33,038 nucleotides of DNA from SIG78 sp045635745 (GTDB lineage Bacteria > Verrucomicrobiota > Lentisphaeria > Victivallales > Victivallaceae), in NCBI GenBank assembly GCA_045635745.1, contig JAZTWG010000052.1:1-33038 (forward strand). Reading direction: 5' to 3'. A program made the position numbers and the translations under genes. Each line of letters opens with the position of its first letter. Position 1 is the stretch's first letter. Below the pieces are notes generated by a model, which saw only the letters and a program-made list of their open reading frames with translations, ran no database searches and had not been told where the DNA came from. Positions 16,410-24,388 of this stretch are shown here, piece after piece.

Positions 16410-17451
16410 AGATTTTCAATTTGATCCGGAAAAAACGTTGACCGGCCCGCAGCCGAAAAAGCTGCGTAAACTGGCCGCTGTGATCAATTTTCTGCTGATG
16501 GTCTCGCTTTGCGGTATCTGGGCATACTATTGCCGCAGTTTTATTCAACCGATGTCGAGCTATAACGTTAATATGGACAGCGGCGGAGCCGATTTCGGCA
16601 CCGGCCCCGGCAGCGGCAACTCCGGAATCGGGCCCGGCGCCGGCGACAAAGGCAGCGGCCGGGGTAAATTCGATGATGCCAAAGGTTTTTCCGGCATCGG
16701 CAAAACCGCCACCGAAGCAGGCACCAGTAATCCGGCACAAGGGTTATTGTCGTCCGATGGAGTCAAGATGCAGAATATTACCATAAAAAAGATGGACGCG
16801 CCGCCATTGCATATAGAATCCATTGCCCGCAAAGTCAAGCCGATAACTCCGGTAAAAATCGTTGCCAAGCCGCAGACCGGCGGCACGGTGGCGGGGCGTA
16901 AAGGTTTTTACGGAGTGGATGTAAACCAATCCAAGCGGATACTTTTTATATTAGACTCTTCCGGTTCAATGAACGTTTCTTCCGGCGAAGACAGAAAGAA
17001 AAGCCGTATGAATATATTGAAGTTGGAGTTTGAAAAAGCTATCATGAAAGCAGCAAAAAATCCCGGAGCCTCCGGCGGTTTTTCCATAGTAAATTTTTCA
17101 TCCAGAGCCCAAGCATACCCCAATAAAGGGCTTTGCCGTTACAGTCAGCCACAACAGGTATATGATGCAATAAAATATGTTAAAGAAAGAATTCTTCCTG
17201 GCGGCAGCACAAATATGCGTACAGGCTGGACAAAAGCGGCGCAGATCATCAAAAAAGAAAAAATCGATACAGTTTATTTTTTAAGCGACGGCGCTCCCAC
17301 TGATGGATTCACTGTTCAGTGGCTGTCGGCATTTTTATTTCAAAATGGTCTTACTGAACTTACAATAAATACCATTTCCATCGGTATGGACAGCCAGCTG
17401 ATGAAAGATGTTGCCCGCGATAATATGGGCAAATATGTTTATATACCGTAA
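16399..17451 (+). CDS. Membrane-anchored von Willebrand factor A (vWA) protein
   Basis: I use the ATG at 16399 (350 residues), which has AAGGA 5-6 bases upstream; earlier in-frame codons lie inside the previous gene. A basic stretch (PKKLRK) precedes one membrane helix at about 25-43, so the bulk is expected outside the inner membrane. A Gly/Ser/Asp-rich disordered segment (about 52-95) follows. The vWA domain (about 178-350) has a complete MIDAS metal site: DSSGS at 186-190, Thr271 in GGSTNM, and Asp297 in LSDGAPTDG. vWA domains bind protein ligands through the MIDAS metal and are common in multi-protein conflict and envelope systems. Last gene of the operon; its stop is 3 bases from the stop of the convergent transporter gene. 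Confidence 0.85.
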   Translation: MSTEDFQFDPEKTLTGPQPKKLRKLAAVINFLLMVSLCGIWAYYCRSFIQPMSSYNVNMDSGGADFGTGPGSGNSGIGPGAGDKGSGRGKFDDAKGFSGIGKTATEAGTSNPAQGLLSSDGVKMQNITIKKMDAPPLHIESIARKVKPITPVKIVAKPQTGGTVAGRKGFYGVDVNQSKRILFILDSSGSMNVSSGEDRKKSRMNILKLEFEKAIMKAAKNPGASGGFSIVNFSSRAQAYPNKGLCRYSQPQQVYDAIKYVKERILPGGSTNMRTGWTKAAQIIKKEKIDTVYFLSDGAPTDGFTVQWLSAFLFQNGLTELTINTISIGMDSQLMKDVARDNMGKYVYIP

Positions 17452-17454
17452 TGC

Positions 17455-18354
17455 TCAAAAACAAACAGCAGCGATCGATGCCAGGCAGCATACCAAAGCT
17501 GTAATCTGTACCCACGAGCGTTTTTCGCGCAATACGCAAACCGCATAAAGCTCAAAAGCCACAATGCTTGAAGCTGTCATAAGCTGGGTGGCTATTGCCC
17601 CCTGCCCGGCATTGGCAAGTGCATCCATACCGGGATAAAGCAAGAGAGCGCATGCGGCAACTTCCACAGCATCGATAAGCAGAGCGTAAATCCAGCTGTA
17701 TTTATTTTTCACCATTTTGACGGCATCGCGGCGCATGCTGCTGTCGAGCATCAGATAAATAAAAAATCCCAGCAGCAATCCGGTAAAAAATGCCAGCGTT
17801 CGCCACGATCCGGATACATTTTCAATACCTTTTATGTAAGAGGGTATATTCTGCAGACTCTGACATGAACAAGTTGCCAAAAAAGAGAGTATGGTAAAAA
17901 ACAGCCATTTGCCGCGGGTATTGTTATCCGCAGAACAAGCAAAGATCACCAACGCAGCAATGACCAGCAATACCGCAGCAGCAAAACTCCAGCTCATCGG
18001 CACATTGAAAAATATAATCCCTACTGCAAACGGGCAGATAAATCCCAGCTGAATAATACTCCATATTATACCGTTGGGACCGTATTTCATTGCGCGCCCC
18101 ATCCATTGCAGCTGCATAAAATTGAATATTCCGCCGCAAATGACCAGTCCTGTTATCAGCATGAGATTTTGCGTATTGAAATCCGGCAATCCCTGCACAA
18201 CGGCTACCGGCAAAGCCACCGCAAAACCGATCAGGGCACTGACAGCAACCAATACGCCCATATTCAAATCGCGTTTGCCGGCAACTCCGGCAACATACCC
18301 CCAGATTATCCAGCTGATACCGACCAATATCATGGAAATTATACCGAATGTCAT
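17455..18354 (-). CDS. DMT-superfamily (EamA-like) membrane transporter
   Basis: 299 residues, almost wholly hydrophobic, with about ten membrane helices arranged as two repeats, as in drug/metabolite transporters. Marks include the N-terminal GIISMILVGISWIIWGYVAG, a helix with GGIFNFMQLQWMGRAMKYGP, and a C-terminal repeat with TASSIVAFELYAVCVLREKR then ALVCCLASIAAVC. The substrate cannot be read from the sequence. It is third in a minus-strand operon: the acyltransferase gene stops 17 bases before its ATG. AAAGG lies about 9 bases upstream of the start. No terminator is visible between its stop and the convergent vWA gene. Confidence 0.72.
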   Translation of the reverse strand: MTFGIISMILVGISWIIWGYVAGVAGKRDLNMGVLVAVSALIGFAVALPVAVVQGLPDFNTQNLMLITGLVICGGIFNFMQLQWMGRAMKYGPNGIIWSIIQLGFICPFAVGIIFFNVPMSWSFAAAVLLVIAALVIFACSADNNTRGKWLFFTILSFLATCSCQSLQNIPSYIKGIENVSGSWRTLAFFTGLLLGFFIYLMLDSSMRRDAVKMVKNKYSWIYALLIDAVEVAACALLLYPGMDALANAGQGAIATQLMTASSIVAFELYAVCVLREKRSWVQITALVCCLASIAAVCF

Positions 18355-18371
18355 CTTTATACGCCTTTATA

Positions 18372-19274
18372 TTATAATATGTTGATTTTTTCCAGATCAA
18401 ACTGCACAGCTTCCAGCGCTTTCCGTGGAATAAACAAACCTTCTTCACGGAAAACCCCGCCTTGTTTCAGAAATTCTGCGGCTTTTTTCTGCAAGGAGCT
18501 GGTATTTTGTAATGCAAAAGGATCTTGAGTTCCGAAAATCCGGAAAACCGTATCAGCTTTTTCTTCCACCGGGTAATGGATCCCCAGAGCCTGAAATTTT
18601 ATGATATTGGAGTTTTCCGGCAGTAAATCGCGCAGTTGCGTATCACAAAGCCAGCTGTTGCAAGTCATACCTTTCCAATCATAACCGGGATAACGCTCCG
18701 CAAAAAATTCTGCCATTTTCCTGACCGAAGCACTGCAATGCTTAATATTCAGCGGTCCATCTTCAGGTATATGCAGATTTATTACATTATCGCCCGGCGC
18801 AACCAACACATCGCCATTGGCACCGGCTAACGGAGCATACTTGAAAACACTTTTGCGATTGCATTCCAACCGACCGAAACGCAAAACTTCGCCGCGGTAA
18901 AGCAGCGCGGTCCAACTGCGGGCAATTTTTCCAAGACCGATAATGCCATGATTGCGTTTTTCGTGCCGAAGCCAAATCGCCATATCGCTCATGGTATCGA
19001 GCCAGACAATTTGCGGAATCCCAAGCTGCTGAAATCTTTTGCGTGAAAAATCAAAACTAAGAAAAGCAGCGGCAAACCAGGCTTGAGCAAGTACGGAACT
19101 TTCCGGTATACCAAACTCGCTTTCCGGATCATCCTGAAAAGCCTTTCCGGCAATGATATAAGCATGACGCATTATCTCCGGATCATGTATAATACGCTGC
19201 AGAGCAACAGATTCATCGTTATTCAACTTGCAGATCAAGGAAAATTCTTCTGCCGATACAACAATATCATTCAT
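18372..19274 (-). CDS. Predicted acyltransferase-domain protein (NAT_N / GNAT-like C-terminal)
   Basis: 300 residues, cytosolic. The order of segments resembles a two-domain family annotated as acyltransferase domain-containing (N-acyltransferase N-terminal plus GNAT-like C-terminal domains, recalled from Pfam). It has a helical N-terminal part with LDTMSDMAIWLRHEK and a beta-rich core with YRGEVLRFGRLECNRKS. Then come LHIPEDGPLNIKHCSASVRK, followed by WKGMTCNSWLCDTQLRDLLP and NSNIIKFQALG. I cannot name the substrate or confirm catalysis. It lies 27 bases after the PP2C gene and 17 bases before the transporter, so the three are probably co-transcribed. No strong ribosome-binding site precedes the ATG. 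Confidence 0.55.
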   Translation of the reverse strand: MNDIVVSAEEFSLICKLNNDESVALQRIIHDPEIMRHAYIIAGKAFQDDPESEFGIPESSVLAQAWFAAAFLSFDFSRKRFQQLGIPQIVWLDTMSDMAIWLRHEKRNHGIIGLGKIARSWTALLYRGEVLRFGRLECNRKSVFKYAPLAGANGDVLVAPGDNVINLHIPEDGPLNIKHCSASVRKMAEFFAERYPGYDWKGMTCNSWLCDTQLRDLLPENSNIIKFQALGIHYPVEEKADTVFRIFGTQDPFALQNTSSLQKKAAEFLKQGGVFREEGLFIPRKALEAVQFDLEKINIL

Positions 19275-19301
19275 GATTCAACACAACCGCCGGAAAATAT
19301 T

Positions 19302-20060
19302 TTATACCTGTTCAGCAGGGAAAACAGTTACTACTGTAACATTGTCGCAAGCACCGCGCAACAGGCTGTCCCGGATCATACGATCCTTCACCCAGCGGGG
19401 ATCAGATGACATGGCAAGCACCTCGCCGATCTCGCTGTTGCTCCAGCAGTTGGTCACACCATCAGTACAGAGCAGATAACGGTCTTCTGGAGCACGGTAA
19501 AATGTATGGATCTCCGGTTTGAGATAGCGATCGCAACCGATAGCTTTGGATATAACGTGCGATCCGGGCAGATTTCCGGTTATCCCCTGCTCGACCATTT
19601 CATTCTGCACAGTATGATCACAAGTCAGCAGATTAAGTTTGTTATTCCGCAAACAATACACCCGGCTGTCGCCCACATGGACCACGATCACCATTTGAGG
19701 AGTGAAAACCGCTGCCGCCAGTGTAGTACACATCGGGTGAGTCTTATGCAGCTCCCGATTGAGCCCGGTAATATCTTTGTTGGCAATTTTTACGCACTCC
19801 ACCAGAAAACTGGTAATACGGCTGTCGGATGGTGCCGGATCATTTTTGAAGAGCTCTTTCCAATCCAGCATCAGCCGGTGACAGCAAAGATAACTCGCCT
19901 GTTCTCCGGCAGAATGCCCGCCCACACCATCGGCAACTGCCGCAAAGCAATATCCGTTATAACGGGATATACAGAGAAAGTTATCCTCATTATGATTCCG
20001 GACACATCCCCGATGACTTTCGCCGACAGCCAACAGCTCCGGCATCTTGCTTTGCGACAT
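19302..20060 (-). CDS. PP2C-family serine/threonine protein phosphatase
   Basis: 252 residues from the ATG at 20060, which has AAAGG about 9 bases upstream; a TTG at 20075 would add five residues and overlap that site. The PP2C metal-binding motifs are all present in order: RNHNEDNF near the N-terminus, AVADGVGGHSAGEQAS, CTTLAAAVF, VHVGDSRVYCLR, LLCTDGVTNCW and ACDNVTVV. PP2C enzymes are Mg/Mn-dependent phosphatases that reverse Ser/Thr kinase signalling, here in the cytosol. No kinase gene is present in the window. It is the first gene of a minus-strand operon facing the GTPase/MotA/vWA operon. PP2C genes often accompany vWA/FHA-type signalling clusters, so a functional link is possible but unproven. 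Confidence 0.88.
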   Translation of the reverse strand: MSQSKMPELLAVGESHRGCVRNHNEDNFLCISRYNGYCFAAVADGVGGHSAGEQASYLCCHRLMLDWKELFKNDPAPSDSRITSFLVECVKIANKDITGLNRELHKTHPMCTTLAAAVFTPQMVIVVHVGDSRVYCLRNNKLNLLTCDHTVQNEMVEQGITGNLPGSHVISKAIGCDRYLKPEIHTFYRAPEDRYLLCTDGVTNCWSNSEIGEVLAMSSDPRWVKDRMIRDSLLRGACDNVTVVTVFPAEQV

Positions 20061-20146
20061 GACTAAACCTTTCAAAAATCCCTCAGAAGAACCTTTTCGT
20101 GAAGAGAAATTGCGTTAAAACAGCATTTTTTGCTGAATTCATTAAT

Positions 20147-20155
20147 AAAATAGCA
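20147..20155 (-). promoter_or_regulatory. Possible extended -10 element of the PP2C operon
   Basis: The minus strand carries TGCTATTTT (-10 TATTTT at 20147-20152), about 87 bases upstream of the PP2C ATG. It matches the TGC-TATAWT pattern of other promoters in the window, but no good -35 is present. Confidence 0.3.
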
Positions 20156-20184
20156 CTTATTTTGAAATAAGTCCATATTTTTTT

Positions 20185-20212
20185 TTGATTTTTTAAAATA
20201 CTCTGCTATAAT
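20185..20212 (+). promoter_or_regulatory. Promoter of the EF-G-like gene
   Basis: TTGATT (20185-20190) and a consensus TATAAT (20207-20212) are 16 bases apart, with TGC directly before the -10 (extended -10). The transcription start should be near 20219, which leaves a leader of about 190 bases before the ATG at 20413. Confidence 0.65.
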
Positions 20213-20218
20213 TTTCAG

Positions 20219-20412
20219 TAGCACACGTTGCTGTTTACTGCAGTTGCGGTGCTGTATGTATGCCGGAAGTGTACCATCAGCGGAAAAACTTCTGCGGAAC
20301 ATTCCGGAAGTTGCAAGAAATTTTTCAACCCCGAAAACTCTGTCGGGACCCGGAAAAATTCTTATCTGGAGCTCGGCTGGGTTTTCCAGTGCTCTTTTGA
20401 GAAAGGAAGAAC
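20219..20412 (+). other. Long 5' leader of the EF-G-like gene with potential hairpins
   Basis: No open reading frame of interest. Two inverted repeats stand out: CCGGAA (20263-20268) with TTCCGG (20302-20307), and a hairpin at 20369-20394 (GAGC, then CTGG, pairing with CCAG and GCTC) followed directly by TTTT at 20395-20398. The second one ends just before the ribosome-binding site AAAGGAAG and has the form of a weak terminator or attenuator. No known riboswitch class was recognised. Confidence 0.35.
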
Positions 20413-22431
20413 ATGAAGAAAGCTGCTGAAATCCGCAATTTTGCCATCGCCGGTCATGCCGGCAGCGGCAAAACCACTCTCGCTGAAATGCTGGTTTTCA
20501 AAGGTAAGGGTATATCCCGCCGGGGTACCGTTGAAGGTAAGAATACAATTTCTGACTTCACGCCTGAAGAGCAGGAACGCGGCGGCTCGATTTATGCTGC
20601 TTTGCTCAATACCCAATGGAAAGATCATCAGTTCTTCTTTGCCGACACCCCCGGATACGGTGAATTTCTGGGCGAAGTTACCGCTTCCTATGCCGCAGCC
20701 GATGCGGCACTGGTGGTGATCGATTGTGTTGACGGTCCGCAGGTCGGTACCGCCCGCGCATGGAAATACGCACGTCTGGCCGGCAAACCGCGTGCGGCAT
20801 TTGTCAACCGCCTGGACCGCGACCGAGCTGATTTTGCCGCAACACTGGAAGCCATGCGCGGCAATCACGGCAAAAATGTGATTATTCCGCTCTATTACCC
20901 CGTAGGCGCCGAAGCAAACTTCAGCAGGGTGGTAAATGTATTGTTCGATAAAGATATACCTTCTGAAATTGCCGATCAGGTAGCCGAATGCCGCGCGCTG
21001 TGGATGGATGTTATTGCCGAAACCGATGAAGAACTCATGATGCGTTATCTTGACGGCGAAGAACTCACCGACGAAGAAATCGCCAAAGGGCTGGTTGCTG
21101 CGGTGCGCGCCTGCAAAGCCATTCCGATTTTTGTCGGCAGCGTAGCTAAAGATATCGGTATCGATGAACTTATGGACGGCATCATCAACATCTTCCCCGA
21201 ACCTCTGATGCGCAAGGGGATCAAAGATGTTGACGGCAACGACCTGATCATGAGTGAAAGCGGCAATGCCGTAGGGCAGATCTTCAAGTCGATCAACGAT
21301 TCGTTTATCGGGCAGCTTGCGTTTATGCGGGTATTCTCCGGCGTGTTCAAAAGCGACAGCGATGTATATAATGTTTCAACCCAGGCCAAAGAACGCATAG
21401 GACAAATGCTTTTTATGAATGGCAAAACGTCTGTTCATGTTGCCGAAGCCGGTCCCGGATGCGTAGTTGCCATTCCCAAGCTCAAAACCGCAAAAACCAA
21501 TCAAACGCTGGCTACTGCGGCGGAAGTCAAGCCGCTTGCTGCCATTGATTTCCCCAAAGCCGTCATGTCTTACGCGGTTACAGCAGTCAAGCCCGGCGAT
21601 GATGAAAAAATCGCTTCCGGTCTGGCAAAAATCGCCGAGTGCGATCCGACTGTAAAACTTGAACGCAATACCGAAAGCAACGAACTGCTGCTCTCCGGCA
21701 TGGGCGACCAGCATCTGGCAGTTGTGGGCAAGAAGCTGCATGAGCAATATAAAGTCGATGCAAACTTCAATACACCTAAAGTGCCTTATCGTGAAACTAT
21801 TACCGGCAACGGTGATGCCAGCTACCGGCACAAGAAGCAGACCGGTGGCTCCGGGCAGTTTGCAGAAGTTCATCTGCGGATCGCCCCCTATGCCGACGGT
21901 TATGAATTTGCCAACGAAGTTGTCGGCGGCAACATTCCCAAAAACTTTATTCCCGCGGTGGAAAAAGGTGTTATGGAAATGCTTGCCAAAGGCCCGTTGG
22001 TCGGTTGTCCGGTGCAGAACGTAAAAGTTACAGTTTACGATGGCAAATATCACCCGGTCGACTCCAATGAAATGGCGTTCAAAATTGCCAGCCGCATGGC
22101 ATTCAAAGATGCTATGAAAATGGCTAAACCGGTATTGCTCGAACCGATCATGGCGGTCAAGATCATTATTCCGGAATCCTACACCGGCGATATTTCTGGC
22201 GATTTGAACCATAAGCGCGGCCGTATTCTGGGGCTTTCCAGCGAAGAAGGCATGCAGGTGGTCAATGCCGAAGTACCTATGGCGGAAATGGCAAAATACG
22301 CCACTGAAATCCGCAGTATGACCGGCGGACGCGGTTCATTTGAAATGGAATTTGCCCGTTATGAGCAGGTTCCCGGCAATGTAGCCGGCGATATTATTGC
22401 CGCACATCAAACGGAAGATGATGACGAATAA
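20413..22431 (+). CDS. Elongation factor G-like translational GTPase (EF-G paralogue type)
   Basis: 672 residues, with the full EF-G domain order. The GTPase domain has G1 GHAGSGKTT (14-22), a switch-I region with FTPEEQERGGSI, G3 DTPGY and G4 NRLD. Domains II-V follow, with the domain IV segment starting YRHKKQTGGSGQFAEVHLRI and SGDLNHKRGRILG near the end. It differs from canonical EF-G in informative places. G1 is GHAGSGKT rather than GHIDAGKT, the switch-II His of DTPGH is Tyr, RGIT of switch I is RGGS, and NKMD is NRLD. These are typical of the EF-G-like (fusA2-type) branch. A canonical fusA, expected beside rpsL/rpsG/tuf, is not in this window, so this is probably a second, specialised factor in ribosome recycling or stress. 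The ribosome-binding site AAAGGAAG is well placed. Confidence 0.85.
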   Translation: MKKAAEIRNFAIAGHAGSGKTTLAEMLVFKGKGISRRGTVEGKNTISDFTPEEQERGGSIYAALLNTQWKDHQFFFADTPGYGEFLGEVTASYAAADAALVVIDCVDGPQVGTARAWKYARLAGKPRAAFVNRLDRDRADFAATLEAMRGNHGKNVIIPLYYPVGAEANFSRVVNVLFDKDIPSEIADQVAECRALWMDVIAETDEELMMRYLDGEELTDEEIAKGLVAAVRACKAIPIFVGSVAKDIGIDELMDGIINIFPEPLMRKGIKDVDGNDLIMSESGNAVGQIFKSINDSFIGQLAFMRVFSGVFKSDSDVYNVSTQAKERIGQMLFMNGKTSVHVAEAGPGCVVAIPKLKTAKTNQTLATAAEVKPLAAIDFPKAVMSYAVTAVKPGDDEKIASGLAKIAECDPTVKLERNTESNELLLSGMGDQHLAVVGKKLHEQYKVDANFNTPKVPYRETITGNGDASYRHKKQTGGSGQFAEVHLRIAPYADGYEFANEVVGGNIPKNFIPAVEKGVMEMLAKGPLVGCPVQNVKVTVYDGKYHPVDSNEMAFKIASRMAFKDAMKMAKPVLLEPIMAVKIIIPESYTGDISGDLNHKRGRILGLSSEEGMQVVNAEVPMAEMAKYATEIRSMTGGRGSFEMEFARYEQVPGNVAGDIIAAHQTEDDDE

Positions 22432-22467
22432 AAACTGTTCTCCGGCAAGAGAATAAAATTGCACAAG

Positions 22468-22498
22468 GAAAACGGCGGAAACTCATTCTGCCGTTTTC
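22468..22498 (+). terminator. Probable terminator hairpin after the EF-G-like gene
   Basis: A 13-base-pair stem (22468-22480 with 22486-22498, one G-T pair) closes a 5-base ACTCA loop, 36 bases after the stop codon. The descending arm ends in GCCGTTTTC, but there is no long T run after it, so termination efficiency is uncertain. Confidence 0.55.
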
Positions 22499-22522
22499 TG
22501 TATAATAAAACAAGGATAAAAG

Positions 22523-24370
22523 ATGGTAAAGAAAATGAAAAACCTGATCTTGAGCAGCCGCTCAAAACTTGTATTTTCAGCAGAGTTGGACAATGCACAG
22601 CTGAAATTGGCTGCGGACGAACTCGATCGTTTGATCACCACTAAATTTGCAGGAACAAAAGAACCAGATCAGACTGTTGATGTAGTCTTTGAAATAAACA
22701 GCCGGAGAAAAGGTTTTTCGGTAAAAGCCAGAGAAAATGCCCTTGTATTTATTGCGCCTACGGCCTTGGAAATAGTTTATGCCGTGTATGATTTTGCCGA
22801 AGAATTCCTCGGTTACTGTTTTTTTGAACCGGGTATTGACTCGCTTGAAGAGTTTGGCGGCAAAGTTATACTGCCAGTGGACAAATATCTTATCCGCAAC
22901 CGTGTTCCTGCACTTCCGCTCCGGGGCATGGTGCAGGAATTTCCCTTTACTGATGAAGATTACATTATTGCTGACTGGATGGTCAAAAACAAACTCAATT
23001 TGCTTCAAACCTGGCTGAAATATTATGTGGATATCCCGGAAGATATGCTGGATTATTTTGAATTGCGGGGTATTGAAATTACCGGTGGCGGACACAATTT
23101 CAGTTTTCTTATTCCGGCAGAAAAATATGCAGAGAGCCATCCGGAATTTTTTGCCGAACGCAACGGCGAACGCATCAAGCCCTCTTCCAGCAAAAGCGCC
23201 TTGCTTTTGAGCGAACAACTTTGCACCACCAACCCGGAATTGCGGGAAGAACTGGTTAAAAATATCATAGAACTCAGCAAGAAATATCCGCGGCTAAAAT
23301 CGCTGGGACTCTCCCCCAACGACGGATTCGGCTGGTGTGAATGCAAAGAGTGCTCAAAGCTCTACGATAAAACCCAAAAAGGTGATCTTTACAACCTTTC
23401 CGAACATGTCCACGAGGCTAATAAAATCTATCACCAGCTGGTAAAATATGTCAACCGGCGGTTGCGTGAAGAAAACTGTACAGTAAATCTCGGCTTCGGT
23501 GCATACATAAACTACTGCCGCCCCAGTGAAGGTATGACTGTGGATAAAGGTATGCGCAGCGGTCTTGCCAACTACTGGCGGTGCATAAATCACAAAATCA
23601 ATGATCCGGAGTGTCCGGTAAACTCCAATTATGCCAAAGATCTGCAACGCTGGATGAAAGTCAAAAACGGTGGATTGTTCGGGATTTACGAATATTTTAT
23701 GGGAATAAATTTCTACATTTCGCTGCCGATGGTTCATACCGATGATATTTTTGATGAAGTTGAATTTTATGAAAAAGTCGGGGTCGACAGTCTCGTAACG
23801 CAGTTCCATGTCCCCCATTGGCATGTTTACGGCATCAACTTTTACTGCATGGCAAACGCCTTGTATAAAAAGAGCCGCAACGCCACGCACAAACGGATGT
23901 GGAACGCGTTGTTCGGCAAAGATGCCGATGCCGGCAAACGTTTTTACCGCCAGGTGCGCAAACTACTTGAAAGCACAGGCAAATGCCACATTCCCTACCC
24001 CTATTCGCTTTTCAACCGCACCGCTCTGGAGGATTACAAAAATCTCCACAAAATGGCAAAGAAACTCCATCAGCAATCGGTGCGCGATGAATACCGGCGC
24101 GATCTGGTAGTGTGGACCGAATATCTGGTACGGTTCAAAACTTTCTTTGATGATTACCACGCCGGGAAAGCCGGGGTGAAAGAAATACGCCAGTTCCGGC
24201 AGTGGGCTCTTGAAAACTGTTACGGCAAGCGTATACTGCGTTTTGCATCGTTCATCCGTTACACCAAAAGCATTGAACAGCAGATTTCCGAAGGCAAAAA
24301 ATGGCTGCACTTCGGGCTGGATTGGGAAGATGCCTACGTTATAAAACACAGTCAAACCATTCTTAAATAA
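22523..24370 (+). CDS. DUF4838 domain-containing protein (glycosidase-like), copy 1
   Basis: 615 residues without signal peptide or membrane helix, so probably cytosolic. The N-terminal part (about 1-115) with APTALEIVYAVYDFAEEFLG and GYCFFEPGIDSLEEFGG resembles the small alpha/beta domain that precedes catalytic barrels in GH67/GH20-type glycosidases. The following DUF4838 region includes DWMVKNKLNLLQTWLKYY, a GGGHNFSFLIPAEKY segment, the conserved NDGFGWCECKECSKLYD cysteine motif, and NYWRCINHKINDPECPVNS. DUF4838 proteins are numerous in Lentisphaerae and Bacteroidetes and are presumed to act on uronic-acid or other glycans, but no reaction is established that I know of. The gene is preceded by AAGGA and followed 18 bases later by a close paralogue, so the pair is probably co-transcribed. 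Confidence 0.78.
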   Translation: MVKKMKNLILSSRSKLVFSAELDNAQLKLAADELDRLITTKFAGTKEPDQTVDVVFEINSRRKGFSVKARENALVFIAPTALEIVYAVYDFAEEFLGYCFFEPGIDSLEEFGGKVILPVDKYLIRNRVPALPLRGMVQEFPFTDEDYIIADWMVKNKLNLLQTWLKYYVDIPEDMLDYFELRGIEITGGGHNFSFLIPAEKYAESHPEFFAERNGERIKPSSSKSALLLSEQLCTTNPELREELVKNIIELSKKYPRLKSLGLSPNDGFGWCECKECSKLYDKTQKGDLYNLSEHVHEANKIYHQLVKYVNRRLREENCTVNLGFGAYINYCRPSEGMTVDKGMRSGLANYWRCINHKINDPECPVNSNYAKDLQRWMKVKNGGLFGIYEYFMGINFYISLPMVHTDDIFDEVEFYEKVGVDSLVTQFHVPHWHVYGINFYCMANALYKKSRNATHKRMWNALFGKDADAGKRFYRQVRKLLESTGKCHIPYPYSLFNRTALEDYKNLHKMAKKLHQQSVRDEYRRDLVVWTEYLVRFKTFFDDYHAGKAGVKEIRQFRQWALENCYGKRILRFASFIRYTKSIEQQISEGKKWLHFGLDWEDAYVIKHSQTILK

Positions 24371-24388
24371 AACCAAAGAAAGAATTTT

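Noticed and set aside
4293..17451. Zorya defence system
   Set aside because: The MotA-like channel is similar in type to ZorA, but there is no ZorB-type OmpA domain and no ZorC/ZorD helicase or ZorE nuclease. The GTPase, GAP1 and vWA genes are not part of Zorya.
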